Below are positions 41,480 to 49,852 of a stretch of 56,636 nt of DNA, piece by piece (within the stretch, counting starts at the first letter, position 1; every line of letters begins with the position of its first letter). The stretch covers positions 1 to 56,636 of the forward strand of contig DATIYF010000067.1 in assembly GCA_035517775.1 (NCBI GenBank), read 5' to 3'. Under the pieces are notes generated by a model, which was not told where the DNA came from, ran no database searches, and saw only the letters and a list, made by a program, of their open reading frames with translations. The translations under genes and the position numbers were made by a program. This DNA comes from DATIYF01 sp035517775 (lineage in GTDB: Bacteria > Acidobacteriota > Terriglobia > Terriglobales > Acidobacteriaceae).

Positions 41480-42772
41480 TTACGGCTTCTGGATAATCTT
41501 TGCTGCCAGCTCGGCCCGCGGCACGGAAATCTGCTCGCCGGTTTCGAGATTCTTGAGCGCGAACAGGCCGGACCTGATTTCATTTTCTCCCACGATAAGC
41601 GCAAAGCGAGCGCCTAACTTGCTGCCCGTCTCCAGAGACTTCTTCATGCGGAAATTTTCATCGCCCAGTTCGACCACTATATCGTGATGGCGAAGCGCGC
41701 GCGCCAGTTGAGCCGCGTGCGCGTCCATCCCATGGCCAAGCGGCGCGATATACACATCGGGCTTCGACTGCACCGCTCCGGCCGATTCCTGCAACGCCAG
41801 CACCAGCCGGTCTTCGCCAATGGCAAATCCAATGCCCGGCGCCGGCGGCCCGCCCAGCGACTCCGACAGCCCATCGTAGCGCCCGCCACCGAGAATGGCA
41901 TTCTGCGCCCCCAGCGCGCCGTGGGTGAACTCGAAGGCCGTGCGGGTGTAGTAGTCGAGGCCGCGCACCAGGCGGTCGTTCTCCTGAAAAGCGACACCGA
42001 CCGACTTGAGGATGTCTTTCACGGCGGCGAAATGCTGGCGGCAAGGCTCATCCAGATACTGGCTGATGCGCGGCAGCTTCTCGATGATCGGCTGGTCCTC
42101 GGGCACCTTGCAGTCAAAAACCCGCAGCGGATTGGTCGCCGCACGCCGCTGGCAGTCTTCGCACATCTTGTCTTTTACCGGATCGAGTGCCTTGCGCAGG
42201 GCTTCGTTATATTTGGCGCGGTCGTCGGCGCAGCCGATGGAGTTGAGCTGCAGCGTCCATCCCTTGATGCCCAGGCGGTCGAGCAGCGTAGCCAGCAGTT
42301 CGAGAATTTCGGCATCGCGCGCTGGAGATTCACTGCCCGCCGTCGCCGGGCCGATCATCTCCGCGCCAATCTGGTAGAACTGCCGGTAACGCCCTTTCTG
42401 CGGCCGCTCCCGCCGGAACTGCGGCCCAATGTAGTAGAGCTTATTCAGCCCGCGCTCCCACAGCTTGTGCTCGATGTAGGCGCGGACCACGCCGGCCGTG
42501 TTCTCGGGTCGAAGGGTGAGAGATTGGCCCTTATCGCTTTCCGCGCGCCCGCGATCCACCCACGTGTACATTTCTTTCGCGACAATATCCGTTTCTTCCC
42601 CCACGCCGCGGGCAAACAGCTCGGTGCTCTCGAAAATCGGCGTGCGGATTTCCTGAAAGTTGTAAACGCGGAACACGTCGCGCACCGCGGCCTCGACAAA
42701 GTTCCACAGCGCCGTTTCCGGCGGCAGCAGATCGCGCGTGCCGCGAATCGCTTTGATTTTCGGTTCCGTCAT
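41480..42772 (-). CDS. hisS: Histidyl-tRNA synthetase
   Basis: Class II synthetase charging tRNA-His, 430 aa. Motif 1 region IKAIRGTRDLLPPE, motif 2 YIGPQFRRERPQKGRYRQFYQ, the HisA motif LVRGLDYYTRTAFEF, motif 3 PGIGFAIGEDRLV, and a C-terminal anticodon-binding domain (VYIAPLGHGMDAHAAQLARAL). All normal. Heads a minus-strand series that ends with aspS; the two are often neighbours in bacteria, and here two exported proteins lie between them. Confidence 0.96.
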   Translation of the reverse strand: MTEPKIKAIRGTRDLLPPETALWNFVEAAVRDVFRVYNFQEIRTPIFESTELFARGVGEETDIVAKEMYTWVDRGRAESDKGQSLTLRPENTAGVVRAYIEHKLWERGLNKLYYIGPQFRRERPQKGRYRQFYQIGAEMIGPATAGSESPARDAEILELLATLLDRLGIKGWTLQLNSIGCADDRAKYNEALRKALDPVKDKMCEDCQRRAATNPLRVFDCKVPEDQPIIEKLPRISQYLDEPCRQHFAAVKDILKSVGVAFQENDRLVRGLDYYTRTAFEFTHGALGAQNAILGGGRYDGLSESLGGPPAPGIGFAIGEDRLVLALQESAGAVQSKPDVYIAPLGHGMDAHAAQLARALRHHDIVVELGDENFRMKKSLETGSKLGARFALIVGENEIRSGLFALKNLETGEQISVPRAELAAKIIQKP

Positions 42773-42854
42773 GCTTGGGTTTGCAGTTTACAAGGGTAAC
42801 ATCCGGGAATCAGGCCGTCGCGCCCGCGCCCTGATACGGGCCTGCTTCGTTCCC

Positions 42855-43229
42855 ATGCCGCCTTACCCAAAGCGCCAACGCATCATTTCTGCTCCCGCGC
42901 TCTGGTTCACGCCATTGCACCATGCTGAGTGGGCGCACGCGATTGCCCAGCATGTTTTTCGCGGAGTGCTGTCCGCGTCTGAAGCGCAACAAATGTATGC
43001 GCGGCTGGAGGAGGACAAGGCAGCCCGGCACTGGCTCCGCGCCGCGATCCCCGAACACGCGCTCGATCGCTGTGCTGATCTCGGCCGCCGCTACGGGGCG
43101 AAACTCGGCCTACGCACGCTCGACAGCCTGCACGTCGCCTGCGCCCTGGAACTGAAAGCTAAACGTTTCTGGACGTTTGACGGGCGGCAGGCAAAGCTGG
43201 CGAAGGCGGAGGGGCTAAAGGTCGTGTAG
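42855..43229 (+). pseudogene. PIN-domain gene lacking its N-terminus
   Basis: About 124 codons with clear PIN similarity from the middle onward: PLHHAEWAHAIAQHVF (glutamate), LGLRTLDSLHVACALEL (aspartate), FWTFDGRQAKLAKAEGLKV. The family's first strand with the essential DTS/DTN aspartate is missing. Upstream sequence belongs to the hisS leader and shows no such strand in any frame. The frame is open further upstream, into hisS on the other strand, without similarity. Probably a truncated toxin, inactive. Confidence 0.65.
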
Positions 43230-43238
43230 CTGCTTGGT

Positions 43239-43273
43239 ATATATGTATATATTTTGATGATGTATGCTATAAT
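43239..43273 (+). promoter_or_regulatory. AT-rich promoter/operator of the second vapBC locus
   Basis: A TATATATGTATATATT stretch (43239-43254) followed by a perfect TATAAT (43268-43273), nine bases before the vapB ATG. There is no good -35 match and no ribosome site, so the transcript is probably leaderless. The alternating TA stretch may be the antitoxin operator. Confidence 0.55.
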
Positions 43274-43282
43274 TTATCTCGT

Positions 43283-43537
43283 ATGCCGCTGAGTATAAAG
43301 AATCAGGAAACGGAGAGGCTGGCCCGCCAAGTCGCTTCCGAGGCCCACGAATCTATCACCGAGGCCATCCAAAATTCTCTGGCGGAGCGCTGGGAACGGC
43401 TGAAGCGGAAGCATCACAACCGGCTTCTGGCCGGCCAGCTCGATGATCTGTTGCGCCGGATGGATGCGCTTCCCACCCTTGATTCGCGCCCCGAAGAGGA
43501 GATTCTCGGATACGACCAGCACGGGATGCCACGCTGA
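43283..43537 (+). CDS. vapB: VapB-family antitoxin, second locus
   Basis: 84 aa. Ribbon-helix-helix start (LSIKNQETERLARQVASEAH, ESITEAIQNSLAERW) and toxin-binding tail (EEILGYDQHGMPR). Paralogue of the antitoxin at 27912. Its stop shares one base with the vapC start (TGATG), a coupled pair. Confidence 0.88.
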   Translation: MPLSIKNQETERLARQVASEAHESITEAIQNSLAERWERLKRKHHNRLLAGQLDDLLRRMDALPTLDSRPEEEILGYDQHGMPR

Positions 43538-43932
43538 TGGTCATTGATACCTCCGCCATAGTCGCGATCTTTCTCGCCGAGCCGGAACGCAAGTCATTTC
43601 TCGAAATCATTCTGCAATCTGAAACCCGCCTCATCTCGGCGGCGAATGTGGTGGAGACCGGCATCGTTTTGGAGGCCCGGCGGGGCGAGGCTGCGGGCCC
43701 TGAGTTTGACTTGTTTCTGGTTCGCGCGGGCATTGAGGCCGTACCTGTTGAGATTGATCAGGCGGAGTTAGCGCGTTCAGCCTGGCGGAAGTATGGAAAG
43801 GGCAGACATCCGGCGGCGTTGAACTTCGGTGATTGCTTCGCCTACGCGCTGGCTAAGTTTGCCGACGAACCACTGCTGGCCAAGGGTAGGGAGTTTGGGC
43901 TGACGGATGTTAAGGTCTACACCGCAATGTAG
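43537..43932 (+). CDS. vapC: VapC PIN-domain toxin, second locus
   Basis: 131 aa, complete PIN ribonuclease: MVIDTSAIVAIFL (D4), NVVETGIVLEARRG (glutamate), NFGDCFAYALAKFADEPLL (third acidic residue), and LTDVKV at the end. It shares the NFGDCFAYALAK and TDVKV blocks with the broken vapC at 28166, so the two loci are paralogous. This copy is intact. Confidence 0.9.
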   Translation: MVIDTSAIVAIFLAEPERKSFLEIILQSETRLISAANVVETGIVLEARRGEAAGPEFDLFLVRAGIEAVPVEIDQAELARSAWRKYGKGRHPAALNFGDCFAYALAKFADEPLLAKGREFGLTDVKVYTAM

Positions 43933-43938
43933 TTCTGC

Positions 43939-44352
43939 TCAGGGAGCGGGACTTGGCGGGAAGACAATCGCTGCCTGGATGTCCTCGGCTTTCAGACTGG
44001 GGAAATCCGCCAGCATCTTCCCGGCATCGTCTCCGGCGGCCAAACTGGCAAGCAGGGTGCGAAGTGTAACCCGTGTACCCTTGAACACAGGTTCTCCGCT
44101 ACAAATATTGCGGTCGCGGATGAGGCGATCTTGCGGCGAGTCAGGCACGCCTCGTAGCTTGAACCTAGCCTGACCACATTCACTGACCGCACTCTTCGTA
44201 AGCCGCAGCCAGAACCCCAGGGCGTGATTGAAGCTCGCCGGATCGCTTCTTAGTTGGCAGGCGGAGACTGGGATGGGTTCTTCGCAGTGCACAAGCGGCG
44301 GTAGTTCAAAGAGTAGCAACAGAAGCAGCGAGCTGCGAAGAAACCGCGCCAT
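43939..44352 (-). CDS. Chimeric ORF: secreted-protein start joined to a DUF433 domain
   Basis: 137 aa from ATG 44352. It opens with a signal-like stretch (MARFLRSSLLLLLLFELPPL) and a segment VSACQLRSDPASFNHAL that looks like the start of a small exported family. It ends with a complete DUF433 domain (RDRNICSGEPVFKGTRVTLR, LLASLAAGDDAGKMLADFPS), which normally is a cytoplasmic antitoxin DNA-binding domain. The combination makes little sense for one protein, so a fusion of two gene remnants is likely. It starts 14 bases after the fusA2 stop. Confidence 0.5.
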   Translation of the reverse strand: MARFLRSSLLLLLLFELPPLVHCEEPIPVSACQLRSDPASFNHALGFWLRLTKSAVSECGQARFKLRGVPDSPQDRLIRDRNICSGEPVFKGTRVTLRTLLASLAAGDDAGKMLADFPSLKAEDIQAAIVFPPSPAP

Positions 44353-44366
44353 CAATCGCACCCGCC

Positions 44367-46472
44367 TTACTCTTCCTCTTCCTTCACCTCGCCCCGCTCG
44401 GCCCTGGCCTTTTCGATGATCTTTTCCTGCAGTTGTCCCGGCACAATGTCGTAATGGTTCATTTCCATGCCAAAGCTGCCGCGGCCCTGGGTCATGGAGG
44501 TCAGGTCGGCGCCGTAGGTAAGCATTTCGGCCATAGGCACTTCGGCCTTGACCACAGTGTTGCCGGCTTTGTTGTCCATGCCCTGGATGCGCCCGCGGCG
44601 GCTGTTCAGATCGCCCATGATGGTGCCGGCAAACTCATCGGGCACGGTGATCTCGACCGCCATGATCGGCTCAAGCAGCGTAGGCTTGGCCTGCTCCATG
44701 GCCTTCTTAAAGGCGATGCGGCCGGCGAGCTGGAATGACAGGTCGTTCGAATCCACATCGTGATAGGAGCCGTCGTAGAGCACCACCTTGAAATCCACTA
44801 CGGGATAGCCTGCCAGGTAGCCGCGGGCGGCCGCGTCTTTGATTCCTTTCTCGACCGCCGGAATGAAGTTCTTGGGAATGGCGCCGCCAAAGATGTCATT
44901 CACGAACTCGAATTCGCTGCCCCGGGGCAGAGGTTCCATCTTGATTTTGCAGTCGCCATACTGGCCGTGGCCGCCGGTCTGCTTCTTGTGGCGGCCCTGC
45001 ACGTCAGCGCGGCCGCGAATGGTTTCGCGGTAGGGCACCTTGGGCGCTTTCAGATTTACTTCCGTGTGGTACCGCTTCTTCATCTTTGAGACCACCACTT
45101 CAATGTGCTGCTGGCCGGTGCCGGCAATCAGAAACTCCTTGGTCTGGGCATCGCGGAAAAAGCGCAGCATGGCATCTTCTTCCATCAGCTTGTGGATGCC
45201 CACCCCGAGCTTGTCTTCATCGGCGCGCGTCTTGGGCTCGATGGCGAAGGTAATCGCGGGCTCGGGCAGCTTTACCCTGGCATACTGAATCGGGGCCGAC
45301 TTATCGCCCAGCGTGTCTCCGGTCAGAGTGTCTTTGAGTTTGGCCACGGCGCCAATGTCGCCGGCGTGCAACTCCGTCACCGGCACAGCATTCTTGCCCT
45401 GCATGATGGAGATGTGCGAGAGCTTTTCTGACGAGCTACGGACAAAGTTCTGCACTGTCACGTCATTCTTCAGCACACCGGAAAAAACCTTGAAGTAGGA
45501 GATGCGCCCGGCAAAGGCATCGGAGACCGTTTTGAAAACGTAGAGCGAAACCGGCGCGTCATCGCTTTCTTTCCGTTCAGGGGGCTCGCCGTTGCCCGAA
45601 CCGATCTCGCCGCGCACGGCCTCGTGCTCGGTCGCGGCCGGGGTGAATTCCACAATGAAATCCATCAGCCGGTCGGCGCTCACGTTGCCCAGGCCGGAAG
45701 CAAACAGCACAGGGAAGATTCTGTCCTCTCGAATCGCATCATGCAGCGCCGGAATCAGGTGTTCTTCGGGAATCGTGCCCTTCTCGAAGAATTCTTCCAT
45801 CAGCGCGTCGTTGCCCTCGGCGATCATCTCCACCAGCTTTTCGTGGGCCTCTTTCGCGGCGGCCTGCATGTTGGCAGGAATTTCGCCCTCTTTGCCCTTG
45901 CCATTGCCGCCCAGCTCGTAGGTGTAGGCTTTCATGTGCACCAGGTCCACCACCCCGCTCAGATTCTTCTCGCTGCCAATGGGCAATTCCAGGGGGATTA
46001 CCGTGCGGCCGAAGGCATTGCTCAGCGAATCGAGCACCCGGCCCGCGTCGGCGCGCTCGCGGTCCATGCGGCTGGCCACAATCACCCGCGGCGTCTTGTA
46101 CTCTTCGCAATAATTCCACACCCGCTGGGTGACGACCTCCACCCCGGCCACGCCATCTACCACGATCAGCGCCGCATCCACCACCGGCAGCACCATCTTG
46201 GCCTCGTGCACGAACATGTTGAAGCCGGGCGTATCGAGCAGGTTGATCTTGGTCTTGCCCCACTCGACGTAGGCCAGGCTCGCCGCAATGGACATCTGCC
46301 GGGCGATCTCTTCGTCGTCGTAATCGGTCGCCGCCGTGCCGTCGTCTACACGCCCCAGGCGCTGGGTTGCGCCCGCGGTATAAAGCATGGCCGAAACCAG
46401 CGAGGTCTTGCCCGCGTGCCCGTGCCCCATCAGTGCCACGTTCCGAATGTTCGCGCCTTCGTAAACTTTCAA
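44367..46472 (-). CDS. fusA: Elongation factor G, fusA2-type
   Basis: Translational GTPase of the EF-G family, 701 aa from TTG 46472, chosen for its AAAGGAG ribosome site and the start MKVYEGANIRNV; GTG 46496 is an alternative. P-loop GHGHAGKT at 16-23, G3 LLDTPGF, domains II-V in order (LYVFKTVSDAFAGRISYFKV, KKQTGGHGQYGDCKI, then AGTIMGDLNSRRGRIQGMD). The G4 motif, usually NKMD, reads SRMD. It lies away from the str operon genes and fits the second EF-G (EF-G2) group, whose role is less clear than that of canonical EF-G. Confidence 0.88.
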   Translation of the reverse strand: MKVYEGANIRNVALMGHGHAGKTSLVSAMLYTAGATQRLGRVDDGTAATDYDDEEIARQMSIAASLAYVEWGKTKINLLDTPGFNMFVHEAKMVLPVVDAALIVVDGVAGVEVVTQRVWNYCEEYKTPRVIVASRMDRERADAGRVLDSLSNAFGRTVIPLELPIGSEKNLSGVVDLVHMKAYTYELGGNGKGKEGEIPANMQAAAKEAHEKLVEMIAEGNDALMEEFFEKGTIPEEHLIPALHDAIREDRIFPVLFASGLGNVSADRLMDFIVEFTPAATEHEAVRGEIGSGNGEPPERKESDDAPVSLYVFKTVSDAFAGRISYFKVFSGVLKNDVTVQNFVRSSSEKLSHISIMQGKNAVPVTELHAGDIGAVAKLKDTLTGDTLGDKSAPIQYARVKLPEPAITFAIEPKTRADEDKLGVGIHKLMEEDAMLRFFRDAQTKEFLIAGTGQQHIEVVVSKMKKRYHTEVNLKAPKVPYRETIRGRADVQGRHKKQTGGHGQYGDCKIKMEPLPRGSEFEFVNDIFGGAIPKNFIPAVEKGIKDAAARGYLAGYPVVDFKVVLYDGSYHDVDSNDLSFQLAGRIAFKKAMEQAKPTLLEPIMAVEITVPDEFAGTIMGDLNSRRGRIQGMDNKAGNTVVKAEVPMAEMLTYGADLTSMTQGRGSFGMEMNHYDIVPGQLQEKIIEKARAERGEVKEEEE

Positions 46473-46907
46473 AGTGGGCTCCTTTGCCTTCGGCACGGTC
46501 GTGCGGCGGCGGGGGCCACACCCCGCCCGGCCGAAGGTTCACAAACCTGGCGTGCTGGACTTCGAATGCGATTGTTCGCGGTGCCCGGTGTCTGGCCGCG
46601 GATCAGGAAAGAATGAAGATGGCCTAAGCCGGAAGTCCAGCATTCCACAAAACTTAAGGATGCTACCACAGCGGAAATTGATGGCTCAACTGAGAAGGGA
46701 GTGGTGCAGCTTGAGCGAAGGATGCCCGTTTCAGGGCAGGGCCTTGGCCGCGCCGATGGCAGCGGCAAAGCGTGCCAGACCCGCGCCCGTGTGGCGCAAA
46801 TCAAGAAAGGCTGAGCCGTGGCAGTTGCGCCCTGGCGGCGCCTTGCTCCAAGCCGATGCACGAAGGCCCAGGAAGAAAAATGCCTTCGCCGCTCCATAGT
46901 GACATTC
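46473..46907. other. 435-bp gap upstream of fusA2
   Basis: No gene that I can support. It contains a distant inverted repeat, TGCTGGACTTC (46553-46563) and GAAGTCCAGCA (46632-46642), about 70 bases apart, and possible short ORFs without family similarity. Confidence 0.3.
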
Positions 46908-47294
46908 TTACTTCTTCCGCCCAACCGCCGTGGGATGCTGCGGCTGGTACAGACCGATCTCTCCTCCGCTGGGCAAGGGAATCGTGGTTTTAATTCCCCA
47001 GGGCTCCTGCTCTCGCGGGCTGCAGTGCACATTTTTCGCTGCCAGCTTCTTCACGTAGGCCTCAACGTCGTCGCACATCAGGTAGAGCACGGCGCCGAGC
47101 AGCCGTCGGCCGCCATGAATCAGCAGCCGATCTTCGCCGTCGGTCGGATGCAGCGCCGCCTCGGCCGCCGGCAAACCAAAGATCAGCCAGCCATGGCCGG
47201 CGTCAACCGAGGGAAATTCCAGCACGTCGCGAAAGAAAGCGCGGTCGGCCTCGGGCTTTTCGCTGTAGAGCAGAACGTGCGCGCCGCTAAGCAT
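46908..47294 (-). CDS. VOC-superfamily (glyoxalase-like) protein
   Basis: 128 aa, one vicinal-oxygen-chelate unit: GAHVLLYSEKPEADRAFFRD at the start, HGWLIFGLP, ALHPTDGED, YLMCDDVEAYVKKL, and a PWGIKTTIPLPSGGEIGLYQ end. The fold supports lyases, dioxygenases and resistance proteins; no substrate can be assigned. ATG 47294 has GGAGG 5 bases upstream, so it is preferred over the in-frame TTG at 47306. Confidence 0.8.
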   Translation of the reverse strand: MLSGAHVLLYSEKPEADRAFFRDVLEFPSVDAGHGWLIFGLPAAEAALHPTDGEDRLLIHGGRRLLGAVLYLMCDDVEAYVKKLAAKNVHCSPREQEPWGIKTTIPLPSGGEIGLYQPQHPTAVGRKK

Positions 47295-47353
47295 CAGGGC
47301 CTCCAAAATTGATTCGCGCCAATCTCCCAGACTGTCTGAGGATTGTCAATCGT

Positions 47354-47854
47354 TCACTGGTTAATTTTTGATTCGTGATAGTGCACGCCCTTCCACTCCC
47401 CGCCTTCGTGCAGGTAAACCATGGTCACTTTGCCTTCATAGTGGCTGGGCTTGCCGTCGTAGCGTCCCCAGACCGATTCGGTGTAGGTCAGGAGGGCGAC
47501 GTTGCCATACACCTGCACCCGCGGGTCGTGCATTTGAATGTCGTCAAGCTGCCAGCGCCTCGTGACCTCCTCAAACTTCGGCATGATCTCGGCCTTGGTC
47601 GCCAGCCGCCGGCTCTCGGGAAGGAACTCGGTCATGTCATCGGCCCAATAATCTTGGTAGAAGGCTTTGTCTTTGCGCTTCCAGGCGTCGAAGGAGGCCT
47701 TTTCCCTCGCGATCACTTCGGCCTTCACCGAGGCATCGCGCTCCGGTCCGCTTTGCGCGTTCGACCAGAGGCTACCCGCAATCAGCACCGCGACCGCGAA
47801 CCATCGAGTGGTTCGCACCCGCGCCGCCGCTTTACTTTGGATTTGGCGCTGCAT
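47354..47854 (-). CDS. Exported SnoaL/DUF4440-like protein
   Basis: 166 aa from ATG 47854 (GGGAGG upstream). Signal peptide (WFAVAVLIAGSLWSNAQS) and an NTF2-like domain: ASFDAWKRKDKAFYQDYWAD, LTYTESVWGRYDGKPSHYEG, and VYLHEGGEWKGVHYHES at the end. Same general fold as the protein at 40998 but low direct similarity. Function unknown. Confidence 0.75.
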   Translation of the reverse strand: MQRQIQSKAAARVRTTRWFAVAVLIAGSLWSNAQSGPERDASVKAEVIAREKASFDAWKRKDKAFYQDYWADDMTEFLPESRRLATKAEIMPKFEEVTRRWQLDDIQMHDPRVQVYGNVALLTYTESVWGRYDGKPSHYEGKVTMVYLHEGGEWKGVHYHESKINQ

Positions 47855-47967
47855 GGCACCTCCCAAATGAAGGCTTCAAGATGAAAGGGTAAGGATACTT
47901 ACCGCCACCGAAACCGTCATCTCTCAGAGGCCCGGCGCCAGCCAGACTGCGAGCTCATCGGCTCGAC

Positions 47968-47995
47968 GGAGCGCCCTTCCAGGCGCTCCGTTTTC
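47968..47995 (+). terminator. Strong hairpin with a T-run on the plus strand
   Basis: CGGAGCGCC (47968-47976), loop CTTCCA, GGCGCTCCG (47983-47991), then TTTT. A perfect 9-bp stem. Both flanking genes are on the minus strand, so this terminator faces the opposite way to them; on the minus strand there is no T-run. Confidence 0.5.
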
Positions 47996-48028
47996 GTCCT
48001 TAACGCCCAGGCTAACCGGCGCCGCGGA

Positions 48029-48361
48029 CTAATCCTCTCCGTAGAGCTTCAGCGCCATGGCGCCGTGCGTGGCTGCTCCGCCCGCGCGCAAGGCGGCGGC
48101 GATCAATGAGGCTTCGCTGACCTCTTGGCGCGAGGCCCCTGCCGCCTTGGCCGCCTTCACGTGCACCTCAATGCAATATGGGCACTGCGTGGTGCAGGCC
48201 ACGGCCAGCGCGATCAGCTCACGATATTTCCGCGGAACTGCGCCATCCTCGCGGCTGACAATCTTATCTAGCGCGAACCACGCATTGAATTCCGCGGGCG
48301 CCTGCTTGCTCATCTCCTTCAGAAATCGAAGGTCGCTGGGATCGTGGTAGTGTTCACTCAT
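48029..48361 (-). CDS. AhpD-like carboxymuconolactone decarboxylase-family protein
   Basis: 110 aa, all-helical AhpD fold. The redox motif CPYC at 60-63 with H67 (QCPYCIEVHVKAAKAAG) indicates a peroxidase or disulfide-reductase-like activity rather than the lactone decarboxylase. GGAGA precedes the ATG. It is divergent from an AraC-type regulator 187 bp away that probably controls it. Confidence 0.88.
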   Translation of the reverse strand: MSEHYHDPSDLRFLKEMSKQAPAEFNAWFALDKIVSREDGAVPRKYRELIALAVACTTQCPYCIEVHVKAAKAAGASRQEVSEASLIAAALRAGGAATHGAMALKLYGED

Positions 48362-48548
48362 TCGGTTTCTCCTTTTTGGAAACGTCTCGCAAACGATTTT
48401 TTCACGATGCTCGCTTGGTTGGATTCAGACTATAGATATAGGCTGCAAACGATACTTGTCCGTGCGTCCGGCTTTCTTGCTCGCGCGCGCTGTTGCCGTA
48501 TGATGGTTTGCTTCTGAGTCCGCCGGGTTGGCCGGGAGGATTCTTAAT

Positions 48549-49568
48549 ATGGATGTGCTCTCCGAAGTGCTGAAGGTGGTAAAGCTTCAGGGTGCGTTAT
48601 TCTACAACGGTGAATTTTCCTCGCCCTGGAGTGTTCGCGCAGCCTCCTCCAGCGGGCTGGCCCGCTATTTTGCGCCCGGCGCCGGGCACGTAATCATTTA
48701 TCACCTGGTTACTCAGGGGCACGCCAGCGTGTGGCTGGATAAGGGCGAGCACCTCTCGCTGAGCGCTGGCGATCTCGTGATGATCCCCCACGGCGACCCG
48801 CACGTCATGGAAAATGGCCCGCCCACCCAAACCCTGGACGACTCCGAGCACCTGGCGGAAATCCTTGCCCAGGGCCTGAAGCTCTGGCGCATCGGCGGAG
48901 GGGGCGAGGTCACCCGCGTGGTCTGCGGTTACATGGCCTGCGAGCCGGGCCTGAGCCAGGTTTTTCTCAGCGGATTGCCGCCGGTCTTCAAAGTGAGCAT
49001 TCGCAACGACCCCTCCGGGCACTGGCTGGAGAACTCCATTCGCTTCTCCGTGGAACAAGCCGACTCCTTGCGCGCGGGCGCAGAAGCGGTGCTCGCCAAG
49101 CTTTCGGAGGTCTTGTTCGTCGAGACTCTGCGCACCTACATTACCCAGTTGCCGCCGGAGCAGACCGGCTGGCTGGCGGGCGCGCGCGACTCTGAAGTGG
49201 GAAAAATCCTGGCGCTCATGCACCGCCACCCAGCGCGCCCCTGGACCCTCGCCTCGCTGGCCAAAGAAGCGGGCATCTCCCGCTCGGTTCTGGCCGAGCG
49301 CTTCCGGCACTATCTGAATGAGCCTCCTATGGCGTATCTCACGCGCTGGCGTTTGCAATTAGGCGCGCAAATGCTGGCTTCGACCAGTTATTCGGTCGCC
49401 CAGATCGCCGATGAAGTCGGCTACGAGTCAGAGGCCGCTTTCAACCGTGCCTTCAAACGCGAATTTGCCGCGCCGCCGGCGCGCTTCCGGGCCAAGCTGC
49501 GATCGCGCTCCCAGGCCAGCCGCCCAGCGCCCCTGCAGAAGCGGGTTTCGAGCAGCGCGATGGCCTGA
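48549..49568 (+). CDS. AraC-family transcriptional regulator with cupin sensor
   Basis: 339 aa. N-terminal cupin_6-type sensor (YHLVTQGHASVWLDKGEHLS, LSAGDLVMIPHGDPHVM) and a C-terminal double helix-turn-helix (WTLASLAKEAGISRSVLAER, then YSVAQIADEVGYESEAAFNR and AFKREF). ATG 48549 has GGGAGGA upstream. Regulators of this group commonly sit divergent to a small oxidoreductase or AhpD-like gene, as here. Effector unknown. Confidence 0.9.
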   Translation: MDVLSEVLKVVKLQGALFYNGEFSSPWSVRAASSSGLARYFAPGAGHVIIYHLVTQGHASVWLDKGEHLSLSAGDLVMIPHGDPHVMENGPPTQTLDDSEHLAEILAQGLKLWRIGGGGEVTRVVCGYMACEPGLSQVFLSGLPPVFKVSIRNDPSGHWLENSIRFSVEQADSLRAGAEAVLAKLSEVLFVETLRTYITQLPPEQTGWLAGARDSEVGKILALMHRHPARPWTLASLAKEAGISRSVLAERFRHYLNEPPMAYLTRWRLQLGAQMLASTSYSVAQIADEVGYESEAAFNRAFKREFAAPPARFRAKLRSRSQASRPAPLQKRVSSSAMA

Positions 49569-49852
49569 TGAGCAAGGGGCGGAGAAGCTCGCTTGGCCCC
49601 GGCCTTGAAGCCGCCGCCGCAGTACCCAATCATTTCTTGACGACCCGAACCTCTACTTCTCCTCGTCCTCTTGTGACCGGCAGGCCTACACATTTCACCT
49701 TAGAAATCCTCAGATGCAGGCTTTCCTCCTCTCAAAATGGCGGGTCTCTCCAGGTTTCCCACGGTTTTAATCGGAGGTTTGCAGACTCTTGTAGGTCGCT
49801 GTAAGACCTCTGTGACTTTCCCGCTGCGCGCCCAGTTCTTAACAATCGCCAG

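Noticed and set aside
42738..42854. Upstream extension of the headless PIN gene into hisS
   Set aside because: The frame overlaps the hisS coding start on the other strand and encodes nothing like the PIN first strand.
49569..49852. Possible c-di-GMP or other riboswitch before the ASH-domain gene
   Set aside because: No conserved riboswitch core was found by eye; the region has no obvious nested hairpins or T-run.
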